From positions 1,116,001 to 1,180,000 of the forward strand of contig NZ_CP091740.1 in the NCBI RefSeq assembly GCF_022014595.1: 64,000 nt of DNA. Direction: 5' to 3'. This document shows positions 30,962 through 39,930 of the stretch, one piece after another; the stretch's first letter is position 1, and every line of letters begins with the position of its first letter. Source of the stretch: Solitalea lacus. GTDB taxonomy: Bacteria > Bacteroidota > Bacteroidia > Sphingobacteriales > Sphingobacteriaceae. Both the position numbers and the translations under genes were made by a program. The notes under the pieces were generated by a model. That model was not told the origin of the DNA, did not search any database, and was given only the letters and a program-made list of their open reading frames with translations.

Positions 30962-32155
30962 CATTATAGCATGACCCATTTTATCTCGCTTGGTTAATAA
31001 GTAATTTTCATTATGCTCATTATGTTCAATCTCAATAGGCACAGTTTCAACTACTTCTAAACCATAGCCAATTAAGCCGGCACGTTTAGTAGGATTGTTT
31101 GACATTAAGCGCATTTTGGTAACGCCAAGTGAACGAATAATTTGAGCTCCCACACCGTAATCACGTTCATCCATTTTAAAGCCTAATTGAAGATTGGCTT
31201 CAACCGTATCGAGGCCGTTTTCTTGCAAATGGTAAGCCTTAAGTTTATTAATTAAGCCAATACCACGACCTTCCTGGTTCATGTAGATTATAAGACCCTT
31301 GCCTGCTTTTTCGACCATTTCCATAGCTTTATGTAATTGAGGTCCACAATCACAACGACAAGATCCAAAAATGTCGCCTGTAATACATGATGAATGTACT
31401 CGAACCAAAATTGGTTCATTTGGTTCCCATGTTCCTTTGGCTAACGCTATATGGTGTTCTCCAGTATCGATTTGAGTAAAGGCAACCATTTCAAAATTGC
31501 CCCATTCAGTAGGTAGTTTTACTGAAACTTCTTTTTTAATAAGTGATTCAGTATTTAACCTGTGTGAAATCAGGTCTTCAATAGAAATGATTTTCAGGTT
31601 GAATTTTTCAGCCATTTTCAGAAGATCAGGCAACCTGGCCATTGTGCCATCATCATTCATGATCTCACAAATTACACCAGCCGGATAAAGGCCTGCCATA
31701 CGAGGCAAGTCAACAGCTGCTTCGGTATGCCCGGCACGACGAAGTACACCACCTTCAACAGCTCTTAAAGGGAAGATATGCCCCGGACGACCTAATTCAT
31801 CAGGGTGGATATTCGGATCGATCATTGCCTTGATCGTTTTGGCTCTATCCTGAGCCGAAATGCCGGTTGTGCAACCATGACCTAATAAATCAACTGAAAC
31901 AGTGAAATTGGTTTCGTGAGTAGCGGTATTTCTACCTACCATCATTTCGAGTTTTAACTCATCACAGCGCTGAGCAGTAATGGGGGCGCAAACCAACCCT
32001 TTACCATGAGTAATCATGAAGTTGATAGCCTCAGGAGTTACCATGTCGGCAGCCATTAAAAAATCACCTTCGTTTTCGCGGTCTTCATCATCAACCACAA
32101 TCAGCATTTTTCCTGCCTTAATATCTTCAATTGCTTCCTCTATCGTATTAAGCAT
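30944..32155 (-). CDS. ribBA: bifunctional 3,4-dihydroxy-2-butanone-4-phosphate synthase / GTP cyclohydrolase II
   Basis: RibBA supplies both committed precursors of riboflavin. The N-terminal RibB domain (residues 1-200) has [21 protein letters not shown] and [12 protein letters not shown]; the C-terminal RibA domain has the zinc site [15 protein letters not shown] and NQEGRGIGL. Length (403) is normal. It is 75 bases downstream of lptG and likely co-transcribed with it. No FMN riboswitch is apparent in that gap. Confidence 0.96.
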   Translation of the reverse strand: MLNTIEEAIEDIKAGKMLIVVDDEDRENEGDFLMAADMVTPEAINFMITHGKGLVCAPITAQRCDELKLEMMVGRNTATHETNFTVSVDLLGHGCTTGISAQDRAKTIKAMIDPNIHPDELGRPGHIFPLRAVEGGVLRRAGHTEAAVDLPRMAGLYPAGVICEIMNDDGTMARLPDLLKMAEKFNLKIISIEDLISHRLNTESLIKKEVSVKLPTEWGNFEMVAFTQIDTGEHHIALAKGTWEPNEPILVRVHSSCITGDIFGSCRCDCGPQLHKAMEMVEKAGKGLIIYMNQEGRGIGLINKLKAYHLQENGLDTVEANLQLGFKMDERDYGVGAQIIRSLGVTKMRLMSNNPTKRAGLIGYGLEVVETVPIEIEHNEHNENYLLTKRDKMGHAIMKNDPE

Positions 32156-32230
32156 TATTATAAAGTTTATTGATTGAACAACGATAAAAGCAATAAAGTT
32201 TTACAAGCTGTTCAAGTGGATTATTAATTA

Positions 32231-33661
32231 TTAATCTTTCTTTTTTGGGAAAAACTTATTGAAAAAGCGTTGGTATTTTTCAACGTCGAAAATAGCCGAA
32301 TCTGTTGCAGCTTTATATGTTAAAAATATACCCATGGGAACCAATACTATTGTGGCTAACCACATCCCCTGATAGGCTTCAAGTTGACCTTGTTTTGCAA
32401 ATTTTTCACCTGTCATTGATAATACGTGGAAAACCAAGAAAAATAGAATTGAAATAATTACCGGTAATCCTAAGCCTCCTTTGCGCACGATTGCACCCAT
32501 AGGAGCCCCTATGAAAAACAAAACAATACAAGCAAATGATAGGGTAAATTTACGGTGAAACTCTACCATATGTTTACGTAATAATTCGTTGGTTGATTTG
32601 TTTTCATCCTTTGCTGTACTCAGATAGCTTTTTACATTCCGCATTGAGTTTATAGCATCATCGGCTACTACCATACGGTCAGTGGCCGGCATATTATTTA
32701 AGATATCCGAGTTTTTCCATTTTAAGGCTGTGTCTGCTTTTATTTTAGTATAGTTTTCATTGCGCCTGAAAATTAGAAAGGTTGGCTCGATATATGCATC
32801 CAGATTTTTTTGTTTTGATTTAAGAAGGGTTTGTAAGGAGTCTTCTTTTGAGATCAATTGCTTAACATTAAGCATCTGATAATGATCTTTAAAGAGTTCT
32901 TCTTTGGTTCGTTCAAGGTTAAAGCCAGAGAGATCAAACTTTAAGCCATATTCTTTAAAACGGATACGTGTTTGGCGCTGACGTTCATTATAACCTTTTT
33001 CTCCCGGGTTTTCAGAATACCGAACTCCGTCGTATAAGTTTAGTACCAGAAATCTGCCATCATCTGACTTAAACATTTCACCCTTTTTAGCCATCACTAC
33101 ATTCATATTGCCATTACCCTGGGTATGATCATAAATCATTAAGCCATGCAAGGTTTTTTCATCATGGTCTTTGCGGTTAACCCTTATAGAGTAGCCGTCA
33201 AGATCATTGTAAAAAACTCCTTCAGGAATGTTAAATGCTGCCTTCTTTTGCTTAACATCATACAACAACGATCCCATTTTAAGAAATGAGTGAGGCATTA
33301 CTATGTTGGAAAAATAGAAAGCAGCTATACTGAGAAGAATCATAACTCCAACCAAAGGGAGCATTGCACGTGAGAGGGAAATGCCAGAAGCTTTAATTGC
33401 AACGAGTTCATACTGCTCTCCTAAGTTGCCAAAAGCCATAATCGAAGCCAATAAAATAGCCAACGGCAATGCCAATGGCACATTTACTGCAAAATTATAA
33501 CCAAGTAATTGAAGTATAGTGTACCACTCAAGTCCTTTGCCCACCAGTTCATCAATGTATTTAAATAAAAATAACATTGACAAAATGAATGAAACAATAA
33601 AAAAAGTTGCAGCAAACGGCCTTAAATAGGATAATATAATAAGTTTATGGAGTTTCTTCAT
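32231..33661 (-). CDS. LptG/LptF (YjgP/YjgQ) family permease
   Basis: This is a 476-residue inner-membrane protein of the LptF/LptG family that with LptB extracts lipopolysaccharide for export. I chose the ATG at 33661 (MKKLHKLIILSYLRPFAATFF); one 18 bases upstream is less typical. Three membrane segments precede a large periplasmic beta-jellyroll domain, and three follow (SFACIVLFFIGAPMGAIVRKGGLGLPVII), as expected. Whether it is F or G cannot be decided here. It lies 47 bases after the START-like gene. Confidence 0.92.
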   Translation of the reverse strand: MKKLHKLIILSYLRPFAATFFIVSFILSMLFLFKYIDELVGKGLEWYTILQLLGYNFAVNVPLALPLAILLASIMAFGNLGEQYELVAIKASGISLSRAMLPLVGVMILLSIAAFYFSNIVMPHSFLKMGSLLYDVKQKKAAFNIPEGVFYNDLDGYSIRVNRKDHDEKTLHGLMIYDHTQGNGNMNVVMAKKGEMFKSDDGRFLVLNLYDGVRYSENPGEKGYNERQRQTRIRFKEYGLKFDLSGFNLERTKEELFKDHYQMLNVKQLISKEDSLQTLLKSKQKNLDAYIEPTFLIFRRNENYTKIKADTALKWKNSDILNNMPATDRMVVADDAINSMRNVKSYLSTAKDENKSTNELLRKHMVEFHRKFTLSFACIVLFFIGAPMGAIVRKGGLGLPVIISILFFLVFHVLSMTGEKFAKQGQLEAYQGMWLATIVLVPMGIFLTYKAATDSAIFDVEKYQRFFNKFFPKKKD

Positions 33662-33708
33662 TCCACCTTTTTGAGGCACAAAGGTATTAAATAAGATGCA
33701 AAATACCT

Positions 33709-34089
33709 TTATGCACCAATAACACTTAACAGGCTATCGACCTGACTATCCCAAATTAATTTTCGTTCACCCTTTTCAGCTTCTGTAGTAAAATCAGTGA
33801 CAGCCAGTGCTACATCTCCGGTAAGTTCGTCTTGTAATATCTCTAATTCAAAGTAACAGTAAGGCTCATCGTCTTCCCACTTAAATTTCACCGATTTGTT
33901 TTCTCGAAGCCCTAATAGCCGAGCTCTTTGTTGCTCATTATCCCACTTGAAGGTATACATATCATCCCTAACTGTGACGTCATCAGCAAACCATTGGGCT
34001 AAACCATTAGGTGTACTGATAAAATTGAATAAAATTTTTGGAGATGAATGTATCTCATACTCAAGGTTGTATTTCTTTTTAGCTCCCAT
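33709..34089 (-). CDS. START-like (SRPBCC/AHSA1-related) domain protein
   Basis: This is a small cytoplasmic protein of about 126 residues. The ATG at 34089 (MGAKKKYNLEYEIHSSPKILFNFI) is preferred over one 9 bases upstream because it matches the domain start. It has the helix-grip pattern of the SRPBCC superfamily (STPNGLAQWFADDV; KFKWEDDEPYCYFELEI). The family, common in Bacteroidota, has no known ligand. It heads a probable START-lptG-ribBA transcript. Confidence 0.8.
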   Translation of the reverse strand: MGAKKKYNLEYEIHSSPKILFNFISTPNGLAQWFADDVTVRDDMYTFKWDNEQQRARLLGLRENKSVKFKWEDDEPYCYFELEILQDELTGDVALAVTDFTTEAEKGERKLIWDSQVDSLLSVIGA

Positions 34090-34148
34090 CCAGCACAAAA
34101 AAATTAAATTTTTACTCGAACATATTTTTAAAGTACGTGATTTCCCCT

Positions 34149-34156
34149 TATATTTG
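34149..34156 (+). promoter_or_regulatory. candidate -7 box of the tRNA-Met promoter
   Basis: TATATTTG matches TAnnTTTG exactly and is followed by GCAAACC, like the rRNA promoters' TTTGC start. It lies 53 bases upstream of tRNA-Met. A -33 TTG is not evident (ATTTTTA instead). Confidence 0.55.
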
Positions 34157-34209
34157 CAAACCTTTTAAGAAAAGGGGTATCGGTAAAGATACAAATAAAA
34201 ACCATAATT

Positions 34210-34283
34210 GGCGGGGTAGCTCAGATGGTTAGAGCGCAGGATTCATAACCCTGAGGTCACGGGTTCAACTCCCGTCTCCGCTA
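34210..34283 (+). tRNA. tRNA-Met (CAT), elongator type
   Basis: The acceptor arms GGCGGGG and CTCCGCT pair (two G-U), with D-arm GCTCAGATGGTTAGAGC and T-arm ACGGGTTCAACTCCCGT. The anticodon loop TTCATAA gives CAT at 34244-34246. CCA is not encoded. It marks the left edge of an accessory region; a shortened copy of its 3' half recurs at 39931. Confidence 0.95.
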
Positions 34284-34291
34284 CAAATGAT

Positions 34292-34324
34292 AAAAGGCTT
34301 TTAGAGGTAATCTAAAAGCCTTTT
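34292..34324 (+). terminator. tRNA-Met terminator
   Basis: The stem AAAAGGCTTTTAGA pairs perfectly with TCTAAAAGCCTTTT around a 5-base loop, with a T run. Related copies at about 37591-37620 and 39967-39996 mark the repeated element junctions. Confidence 0.9.
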
Positions 34325-34401
34325 TTAGTTTTTGTACAACTTAAGCTACTTCTAGCATTTTATGGTCTTTTTTTGCCTTGTTCGCCAACAGATGCGCCAA
34401 A

Positions 34402-34647
34402 ATGTTTACAGGTCCTAAGGTCAAATTTAGTAACGAAAGAGCTTACATTGAGTACTATTACGATGGCAAGTGTTACAGGGAGTACAACGCGAACAAGCTG
34501 CAATTATCTATTTTTCCTAACAAAGGCAAGAGCGGAAAGGAGCAGTTAAAACTCCTGATCAAATTAAAGTTCGAGTTTCAGAAAGCTTTAGAAAAAGGAT
34601 GGAATCCTTACACCCAATTGGAACCTTCTAAAAAGCAAAACCCCTAA
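34402..34647 (+). pseudogene. tyrosine integrase, N-terminal arm-binding fragment (copy 1)
   Basis: Only 81 codons remain, starting at ATG 34402 (MFTGPKVKFSNERAYIEYYYDGK). The stretch resembles the N-terminal arm-binding region of Bacteroidota phage-type integrases (KLKFEFQKALEKGWNPYTQLEP, near the end). The core-binding and catalytic R-H-R-Y domains are missing; downstream to 34865 nothing is recognisable. Its position right behind tRNA-Met is what is expected for an integrase of a tRNA-targeting element. A second, more decayed copy lies at 37630-37870. The family call is by pattern and location. Confidence 0.65.
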
Positions 34648-34865
34648 GTACAACGGCAACAGCGGATCAACCATCGGGTAAAAGAATTATGGCTGGTGAA
34701 AGAAGAGGTGATTAGAGAGCGTATTTGTTTACCCTGACTGGGCACCCGAAAAACTGTATCAACAATAATAAAACAATACTTAAATCGTTTCAAGAGGAAC
34801 AGCTATCAAGAGAAGTTTTTAAGAACTAAATCATTTACCTTTTTATCATCTGAATTTCAATAACT

Positions 34866-36182
34866 ATGATGAATTTTATTTCTAAGTATATCAAAATAAC
34901 ATTGTTTTTTGCTTTGGCTTACATGTTGCCATTTTCATTACTAGCTCAAGATGAACTGGTTACTGCTATTAACAATAAACTAATTCCTGTTAATACGCTA
35001 TCTCCCAGTGATGATTTTTCTGACCTTGAGCAGCTAAAGAATATATTTAAGGACAAAAAAATTGTTGGTCTTGGGGAAGCTACACACGCAACCAAAGAGT
35101 TCTTTGATTATAAACATCGATTATTACGATTTATGGTAACTGAACTCGGGTTTAAAACATTTATTATTGAGGCTGATTTTGCAGGCTCAAAGGTAATGAA
35201 CGATTATGTCTTATATGGAAAAGGCGACCCTTATACCGGTCTAAAAAAAATGGGAATAGGGGTTTGGATGATGACCGAATTTTTGGAGATGGTGGAATGG
35301 ATCAAGGAGTATAATTCAACAAAAGCATTGGAGGATAAGGTGAAATTTTATGGTTGTGATATGCAGGTGGGTTTGTTTGCAGCGCAAGCCATTAAAGAAG
35401 GTTTAGGATCAAAAATAGAATTGCTTTCTGATGATAGCAAAAAAGGGTTGGACATGATCATTAACTGGCGCTACCATGTATCCACGGGTGCTGAAAATAG
35501 TTTATTGAAAAATACCATTTCAGAGTTAAACAGATATTTTCCTGCTAAAGCTGATACAAATCAATTGGAATTATTCAAACAATACATTCGTGTATTAGAG
35601 CAAAACATAGAGTTTATTCATGCTAAAGATTGGTTTCAACAGGATAAAGTAAGAGATAAATACATGGCAGAGAATTGTAAATGGATTTATCAGTTTGAAT
35701 CAAAAGGAAAAGCAATTATCTGGGCGCACAATGGCCATGTTTCAAAGGATATTACGATGAACAACAATCTACCAATGGGGAATTACTTAGCAAAAGTATT
35801 TCCACAAGAGTACTATGTAATGGGCTTTGGATTTAATTCGGGTAAATTAGGAGGGTTCAAGCAAAAAGACGGAACATGGATTCGTGTTACTTATTCAATT
35901 CCAGATGTTCAAATTAAAAACTCTAGTGATTATGTATTTAAACAATGTGATAAGCCTAATTTCATCTTAGATTTTAATACGGCATCTACTAATCCCATTA
36001 TTGCTGATTTTCTTAATAAAAAAGTAAACTCTCGTTTAATCGGAGGGGTTTATCATGCAAATAAACAAGCTAAAGGTGGAGATGGAGCATATCAAGCACT
36101 TATAAAAATGTATGATGCAATTATCTTTATAAGAGAAACTAATGCATCCACTGCATTGAAAATGAGCCATTTTCTAAATTAA
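34866..36182 (+). CDS. erythromycin esterase family protein, exported
   Basis: This 438-residue protein has a signal peptide (to about LLAQ) and the erythromycin esterase (Ere) domain: GLGEATHATKEFFDYKHRLLRFM holds the conserved Glu and His, followed by FIIEADFAGSKVMNDYVLYGKG and AIIWAHNGHVSKD. Ere enzymes hydrolyse macrolide lactones, but many homologues have other, unknown substrates, and a periplasmic location is unusual for the resistance enzymes. Resistance should not be assumed. It lies between the first integrase fragment and the IS remnant, so it is probably cargo of the tRNA-Met element. Confidence 0.82.
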   Translation: MMNFISKYIKITLFFALAYMLPFSLLAQDELVTAINNKLIPVNTLSPSDDFSDLEQLKNIFKDKKIVGLGEATHATKEFFDYKHRLLRFMVTELGFKTFIIEADFAGSKVMNDYVLYGKGDPYTGLKKMGIGVWMMTEFLEMVEWIKEYNSTKALEDKVKFYGCDMQVGLFAAQAIKEGLGSKIELLSDDSKKGLDMIINWRYHVSTGAENSLLKNTISELNRYFPAKADTNQLELFKQYIRVLEQNIEFIHAKDWFQQDKVRDKYMAENCKWIYQFESKGKAIIWAHNGHVSKDITMNNNLPMGNYLAKVFPQEYYVMGFGFNSGKLGGFKQKDGTWIRVTYSIPDVQIKNSSDYVFKQCDKPNFILDFNTASTNPIIADFLNKKVNSRLIGGVYHANKQAKGGDGAYQALIKMYDAIIFIRETNASTALKMSHFLN

Positions 36183-36369
36183 TATAATACTTTTACCAGG
36201 GTAGGTAAAATAAACTGTGTCAAGAGGCTTTGTTGTAATTATTATTTGGGTGTGGGAATGTGGTAAACTCGTATGAGTTTTCCATATTTCCACACCTTGT
36301 TCGTTAATTCAAATCTAACTGAAAACAAATGGAAAGTTCGGATCTGGATCAAAAACTGTGGAGTAAGTT

Positions 36370-36960
36370 TAGTTAGCCTGAAACGGAAAAAAATTAACAT
36401 TTCCTACGCCCCCATATTGCACCCTGAAGGCATTAATTTTTGCATTGAAAGATTCCGCAGAGGCATTGGTGCTTTTGTTGTCAAATAATTGAGTATGTTC
36501 TTGTGGTGATTGATGATCCATCGTTCTGGATAGGGTATTGAAGGTCTAGAATCCAGGTTGTTCTACCTGCTCATTCCACCAATCTTGCAAAGGCATATAA
36601 CTTATCCTTTGTATCGCTAAATATCCACGATAGTTTCTGAACTAAATCATAGGTTTTTCTTAGGGCAGGTTATTTTTCAAATAGGAGTTTGGCTCTCACT
36701 ACCTGCTCAGCAGGTAGAAACCTCTGGCATGTAGTTGTTTTAACTGAATGTTTTAGCATCTTCTAATGCTTGATTTTCCACCTCGATTGCCTCCCACCGG
36801 TATTTAATTCTGATCTCCTGTAAAGCTTCGCTGGTCAGTTTTTGAACATAGAGGGGATTTTTAGCAACAAGGGGATGATATTATCGGACTTTGTCCCTTC
36901 CATAATAGCCACCAAAGTTCCCGCCTTACCTTTTGCTTGTTTTATCTTAATTCTATTCGT
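36370..36960 (-). mobile_element. ISAon1-type transposase remnant
   Basis: The minus strand, read with frame changes and stops, gives pieces that line up with DDE transposases of the ISAon1 group: KAGTLVAIMEGTKS, then KNPLYVQKLTSEALQEIRIK and YRWEAIEVENQALEDAK, then AEQVVRAKLLFEK and TYDLVQKLSWIFSDTKDKLY, then NASAESFNAKINAFR near 36400-36450. Order and spacing fit the C-terminal two thirds of such a protein; the N-terminus is lost. It occupies the 900-base gap between the esterase gene and the hipB-like gene. Confidence 0.75.
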
Positions 36961-37023
36961 GTTAAATATACTATTCGGCTGTAGATCAATTTGTATCCAC
37001 AGCCAAAAGTTGTTGTTTTAATA

Positions 37024-37065
37024 TAGATTTGGCTCCGGATCTATTTTGATCCACAGCCAAATCTA
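37024..37065. repeat. imperfect inverted repeat beside the IS remnant
   Basis: Arms of 18 bases (37024-37041 with 37048-37065) pair with two mismatches around TATTTT. A related imperfect repeat (GGCTGTAGATC ... TATCCACAGCC) lies just upstream at about 36978-37003. They may be the remains of IS ends or a folded terminator for the hipB-like gene. Confidence 0.5.
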
Positions 37066-37118
37066 GGCTTTGAAAGTATCTGCTTAAAACATACCAGCCA
37101 GATTAAAAAAGCAGTTGG

Positions 37119-37415
37119 TTACGACTTCCCAATCAATTTTAAATCCTGCAACTTCCGTCCAAACTCATCATCTGCAGCCAGCTTTAGAAAATCATCCTGC
37201 AAACCCAGCACTCTGAACACATTAAAGTAAGCCCTTAGGGATACACTCGGATTGCCTTTTTCTATATGATACAAAGTTGTACGGTCTATGCCTGCCCGTT
37301 CGGCCACTTGTATGGTTGTTAGGGTACGTCTTTTTCTGGCAAGCTTGATATTTTCTCCCATTTGCTCTAATACTTTTTGAAATTTGGGAAGAAGTGGTTG
37401 CTTTTTGGAACGCAT
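37119..37415 (-). CDS. XRE-family HTH regulator, HipB-like, without a HipA partner
   Basis: This 98-residue protein (start ATG at 37415) contains one Cro/C1-type helix-turn-helix (LTTIQVAERAGIDRTTLYHIEKGNPSVSL). Its C-terminal tail LAADDEFGRKLQDLKL is typical of HipB-like antitoxins whose gene precedes hipA. No hipA follows: downstream on this strand come inverted repeats and the IS remnant. A 7-1-7 palindrome in its upstream region suggests autoregulation. It is either an orphan antitoxin or a regulator with a new role. Confidence 0.75.
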   Translation of the reverse strand: MRSKKQPLLPKFQKVLEQMGENIKLARKRRTLTTIQVAERAGIDRTTLYHIEKGNPSVSLRAYFNVFRVLGLQDDFLKLAADDEFGRKLQDLKLIGKS

Positions 37416-37451
37416 ATAAATGTTGTTTATTTTCAACAAATATGACTTTAT

Positions 37452-37466
37452 TGTTTATAATAAACA
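37452..37466. promoter_or_regulatory. palindromic operator candidate near hipB-like gene
   Basis: TGTTTAT-A-ATAAACA is a perfect 7-1-7 inverted repeat, 37 bases upstream of the hipB-like start. It lies between a plus-strand TTG (37451-37453) and TATCTTTG (37472-37479), which together look like a promoter pointing rightwards. A second half-palindrome (TTGTT...AACAA) is closer to the gene. Confidence 0.55.
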
Positions 37467-37587
37467 GCATTTATCTTTGAGTAATAGCATGCATTCATTC
37501 ATTAAAGAGAAAAGCTTCTGATAGAATCTATTAGTTTAAAATCCCCTTCAAGTGTTCAAACAATTTCTCATCAGGGCTACGAAAGAA

Positions 37588-37870
37588 AAAAGACTTTTAG
37601 AGTTTATCTAAGAGCCTTCGCCAAATTTTTACAGAACCAGAAATTAAAATTACATCTAACATCGCTTACATTGAGTAGTATTTTCTATGGCGCTCCGAAG
37701 AAAATACATGGAAACCGAATTTCTTTATCCAGCTTTCCTAAAAAAGAAAGAATGAAAAGGAAAAGTTTTAGCTTTTAAACAAATTGAAATATGGATTTCA
37801 GAAAGCCTTAGAAAAAGGCTGGCCTCCAATAACTGAAGCTAAACAAAAAATCATAAGAAGTTTAAAGTAA
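37588..37870 (+). pseudogene. tRNA-flank terminator plus integrase N-terminal remnant (copy 2)
   Basis: This is a decayed second copy of 34292-34647. It begins with a terminator-like stretch (GACTTTTAGAGTTTATCTAAGAGCC), continues into TTTTTACAGAACC and TCGCTTACATTGAGTA, and ends in CAGAAAGCCTTAGAAAAAGGCTGG, matching copy 1 codon by codon. A stop (TAG for TAC) and frameshifts break it. The encoded tail FQKALEKGWPP parallels FQKALEKGWNP of copy 1. The rest of 37416-38021 holds only this and the upstream promoter of the next gene. Confidence 0.75.
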
Positions 37871-38021
37871 ACGATACATGCATCTTTAAATAATAAACTG
37901 TCGGGTAATTACAGCTCTCCATGTGTTTGTAAGGAGAGGTTATGAGCATATACGAAAAGTCTAATATAAAACCAAAATTGCTTATTTTCATTAATTTAGT
38001 ATTACTCAAATAATATCAATT

Positions 38022-39092
38022 ATGGCACTTTTTATGGATTTGCATAAAGCTTCCGAAGGTGAGGAAGGAATGCCCAGCATTGAAGAGATAAAATGTTGTC
38101 ATATGGCCGACTTGAAAATACAAGCTAAATACGGAGTTCGGTTTATACAATATTGGATTAACACTGAAGCAGGATTGTTCTTTTGTTTGATGGAAGGTCC
38201 GGATAAGGAATCGTGTGCTGCCGTACATCACGAAGCACATGGTAATATGGCGTGTAATATAATTGAACTGCAAGGCGGCGATTACAACGCGTACATGGGT
38301 AATGAAAGCACTAAAAATGAATTTGATTTAGTTGAAAACCCCGATGGAACATTGGATACTGGGATTAGAGTGATTTTAATGGTTGATATTATCACGCCGG
38401 TTAATGGCCAAAATCTCTATGATCAAATTAAAAATGCATTTAAAAAATTTAAAGGCAGGGAAGCAAACCACGGAGGCGATCGGATAATGTGTGTTTTTAA
38501 CTCCAGTTCACATGCAATTGATTGCGCAAAAACAATCCTTACTGATTTCGAAATTGCAAATAAAGATGGGGTAGAAGTGCGCATTGGTATAAGTGCGGGC
38601 GGACCGGTAAACGACGGGATTGATTTTTTTGGCAGCAGCATTCGACTCGCAAATAAGTTATGCGATATAGCGCAAAGCAATCAAATTATTGTATCCACAG
38701 AGGTCAAGGAGTTAACTAAAGGCACTCTCATCACAACTGACAATGAAAACGGCGTATTAAGAATCATTACTCCGGTTGATGAAAAGTTTGTAAACGCATT
38801 GATTGAAGCGGTTGAGTCAATGGAAGGCAATTCAACATTTAGTGTGGAGAGTCTAAGCAAAAGCGTCGGCATGAGCAAAGCTCAACTCTATCGAAAAACG
38901 ACCTCTTTAACAGGCCATTCCCCCAACTATTTTATCCAGGAACAACGGCTGAAAAAAGCCTTGAAATTGATTAAGAAGAAATCAGGCAACATAGCCGAAA
39001 TCGCCTTTGAAGTGGGATTTAGCAGTCCGTCCTATTTTACAAAGAGTTTCCAAAACCGTTTTGGGATATTACCCACTCAAGCTCAGAGGTAA
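38022..39092 (+). CDS. DUF4242 - class III cyclase homology domain - AraC HTH fusion regulator
   Basis: This 356-residue cytoplasmic protein fuses three parts. Residues 1-85 are a DUF4242 domain (SCO4226-like, nickel-binding family) with HHEAHG at 69-74. Residues 115-230 resemble a class III nucleotidyl cyclase: Asp122 (MVDI) and Asp153 (GGDRIMCVF) sit where the two metal-binding Asp belong, followed by VRIGISAGGPV and DFFGSSIRLANKL. The usual catalytic Asn and Arg of the VNxAAR motif are replaced (Arg208, Lys212), so cyclase activity is doubtful. Residues 262-356 are an AraC DNA-binding domain with both HTHs. It probably senses a metal or small ligand and regulates the adjacent DUF4242 lipoprotein gene, 186 bases downstream. 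Confidence 0.85.
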   Translation: MALFMDLHKASEGEEGMPSIEEIKCCHMADLKIQAKYGVRFIQYWINTEAGLFFCLMEGPDKESCAAVHHEAHGNMACNIIELQGGDYNAYMGNESTKNEFDLVENPDGTLDTGIRVILMVDIITPVNGQNLYDQIKNAFKKFKGREANHGGDRIMCVFNSSSHAIDCAKTILTDFEIANKDGVEVRIGISAGGPVNDGIDFFGSSIRLANKLCDIAQSNQIIVSTEVKELTKGTLITTDNENGVLRIITPVDEKFVNALIEAVESMEGNSTFSVESLSKSVGMSKAQLYRKTTSLTGHSPNYFIQEQRLKKALKLIKKKSGNIAEIAFEVGFSSPSYFTKSFQNRFGILPTQAQR

Positions 39093-39278
39093 CCTCTGTC
39101 TCTACCCTAATGGGATGAGGTGATCCAAAATTGCTAGCATTTGAATGAAATGTGAAAGCCTTCCAGCAAAGTTCCACCTAATTTTATATCAGTTAATCAA
39201 GGTTTGAACTTAAAACAAATTAACATGGAACGAGTAATTTCAGTTATTCACATTAATTCATCTTTAAAATTTAAACCC

Positions 39279-39929
39279 ATGAAATCTTTAATTTCGCTTT
39301 TCGCAGTATTTGGATTGTTTTTTCTTGCCTGCGGCGCTAATGCTAAAAACGTAGAAACCGACATGGATCTGGCGGGTATTCAGGATTCTAACTCTAACAA
39401 AGCGCATTATTACATTGATGTACATAATCTGGAGCCAGGCAAAGTTTCCCTGGCCGATGTACAGGACGCACATAAAAAAGACCTTGCCGCCCAAGGCAAA
39501 TACAATGTAAGCTTTATTAACTTTTGGGTCGACGAGCAACAAGGCAAGGTGTATTGCCTCTCGAAAGCCAATGATGAAGAATCAATAACAAGTACCCATA
39601 AAGAAGCACATGGTCTACTGCCTTCCGCGATTTACGAAGTAACCGAAGGGCAAGCAGCCGCGATGACAGGTAAAAAACAGTTATTCATTGATGTTCATGA
39701 ACTAGGCCCAGGCAAAGTAACTGCAAAAGATGTAGCCGGCGCACACGCTAAAGATTTGGCCGTGGAAGGCAAATACGGCGTCAACTTTATTAACTATTGG
39801 GTCGACGAAAAAAACGGTGTAGTGTTCTGTTTGTCTGAAGCTGCCAATTCAACCGCAATCATAAACACTCATAAAGAAGCTCATGGTTTAGTGCCTGCTT
39901 ATATTATGAAAGTGAAACAAGGCGAATGA
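39279..39929 (+). CDS. exported protein with two DUF4242 (nickel-binding-like) domains
   Basis: This 216-residue protein starts at the ATG 39279, which opens a signal peptide with a likely lipobox (FFLAC). Two tandem DUF4242 domains follow (about residues 40-125 and 128-213), each beginning YIDVHNLEPGKVS/FIDVHELGPGKVT and ending THKEAHGL. The family prototype SCO4226 binds nickel. The domain is the same as the N-terminus of the upstream regulator, so the two genes likely form a sensor and target pair. No transporter gene is adjacent. Confidence 0.82.
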   Translation: MKSLISLFAVFGLFFLACGANAKNVETDMDLAGIQDSNSNKAHYYIDVHNLEPGKVSLADVQDAHKKDLAAQGKYNVSFINFWVDEQQGKVYCLSKANDEESITSTHKEAHGLLPSAIYEVTEGQAAAMTGKKQLFIDVHELGPGKVTAKDVAGAHAKDLAVEGKYGVNFINYWVDEKNGVVFCLSEAANSTAIINTHKEAHGLVPAYIMKVKQGE

Positions 39930-39930
39930 T

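Noticed and set aside
32156-32230. FMN riboswitch upstream of ribBA
   Set aside because: The gap to lptG is only 75 bases and shows none of the conserved RFN-element sequences.
34866-36182. Macrolide resistance gene
   Set aside because: The protein belongs to the erythromycin esterase family but is exported and lies among many family members of unknown substrate; a resistance call is not supported by sequence alone.
36273-36488. A 71-codon plus-strand frame after the esterase gene
   Set aside because: It lies antisense to the ISAon1 transposase remnant, which explains the open frame.
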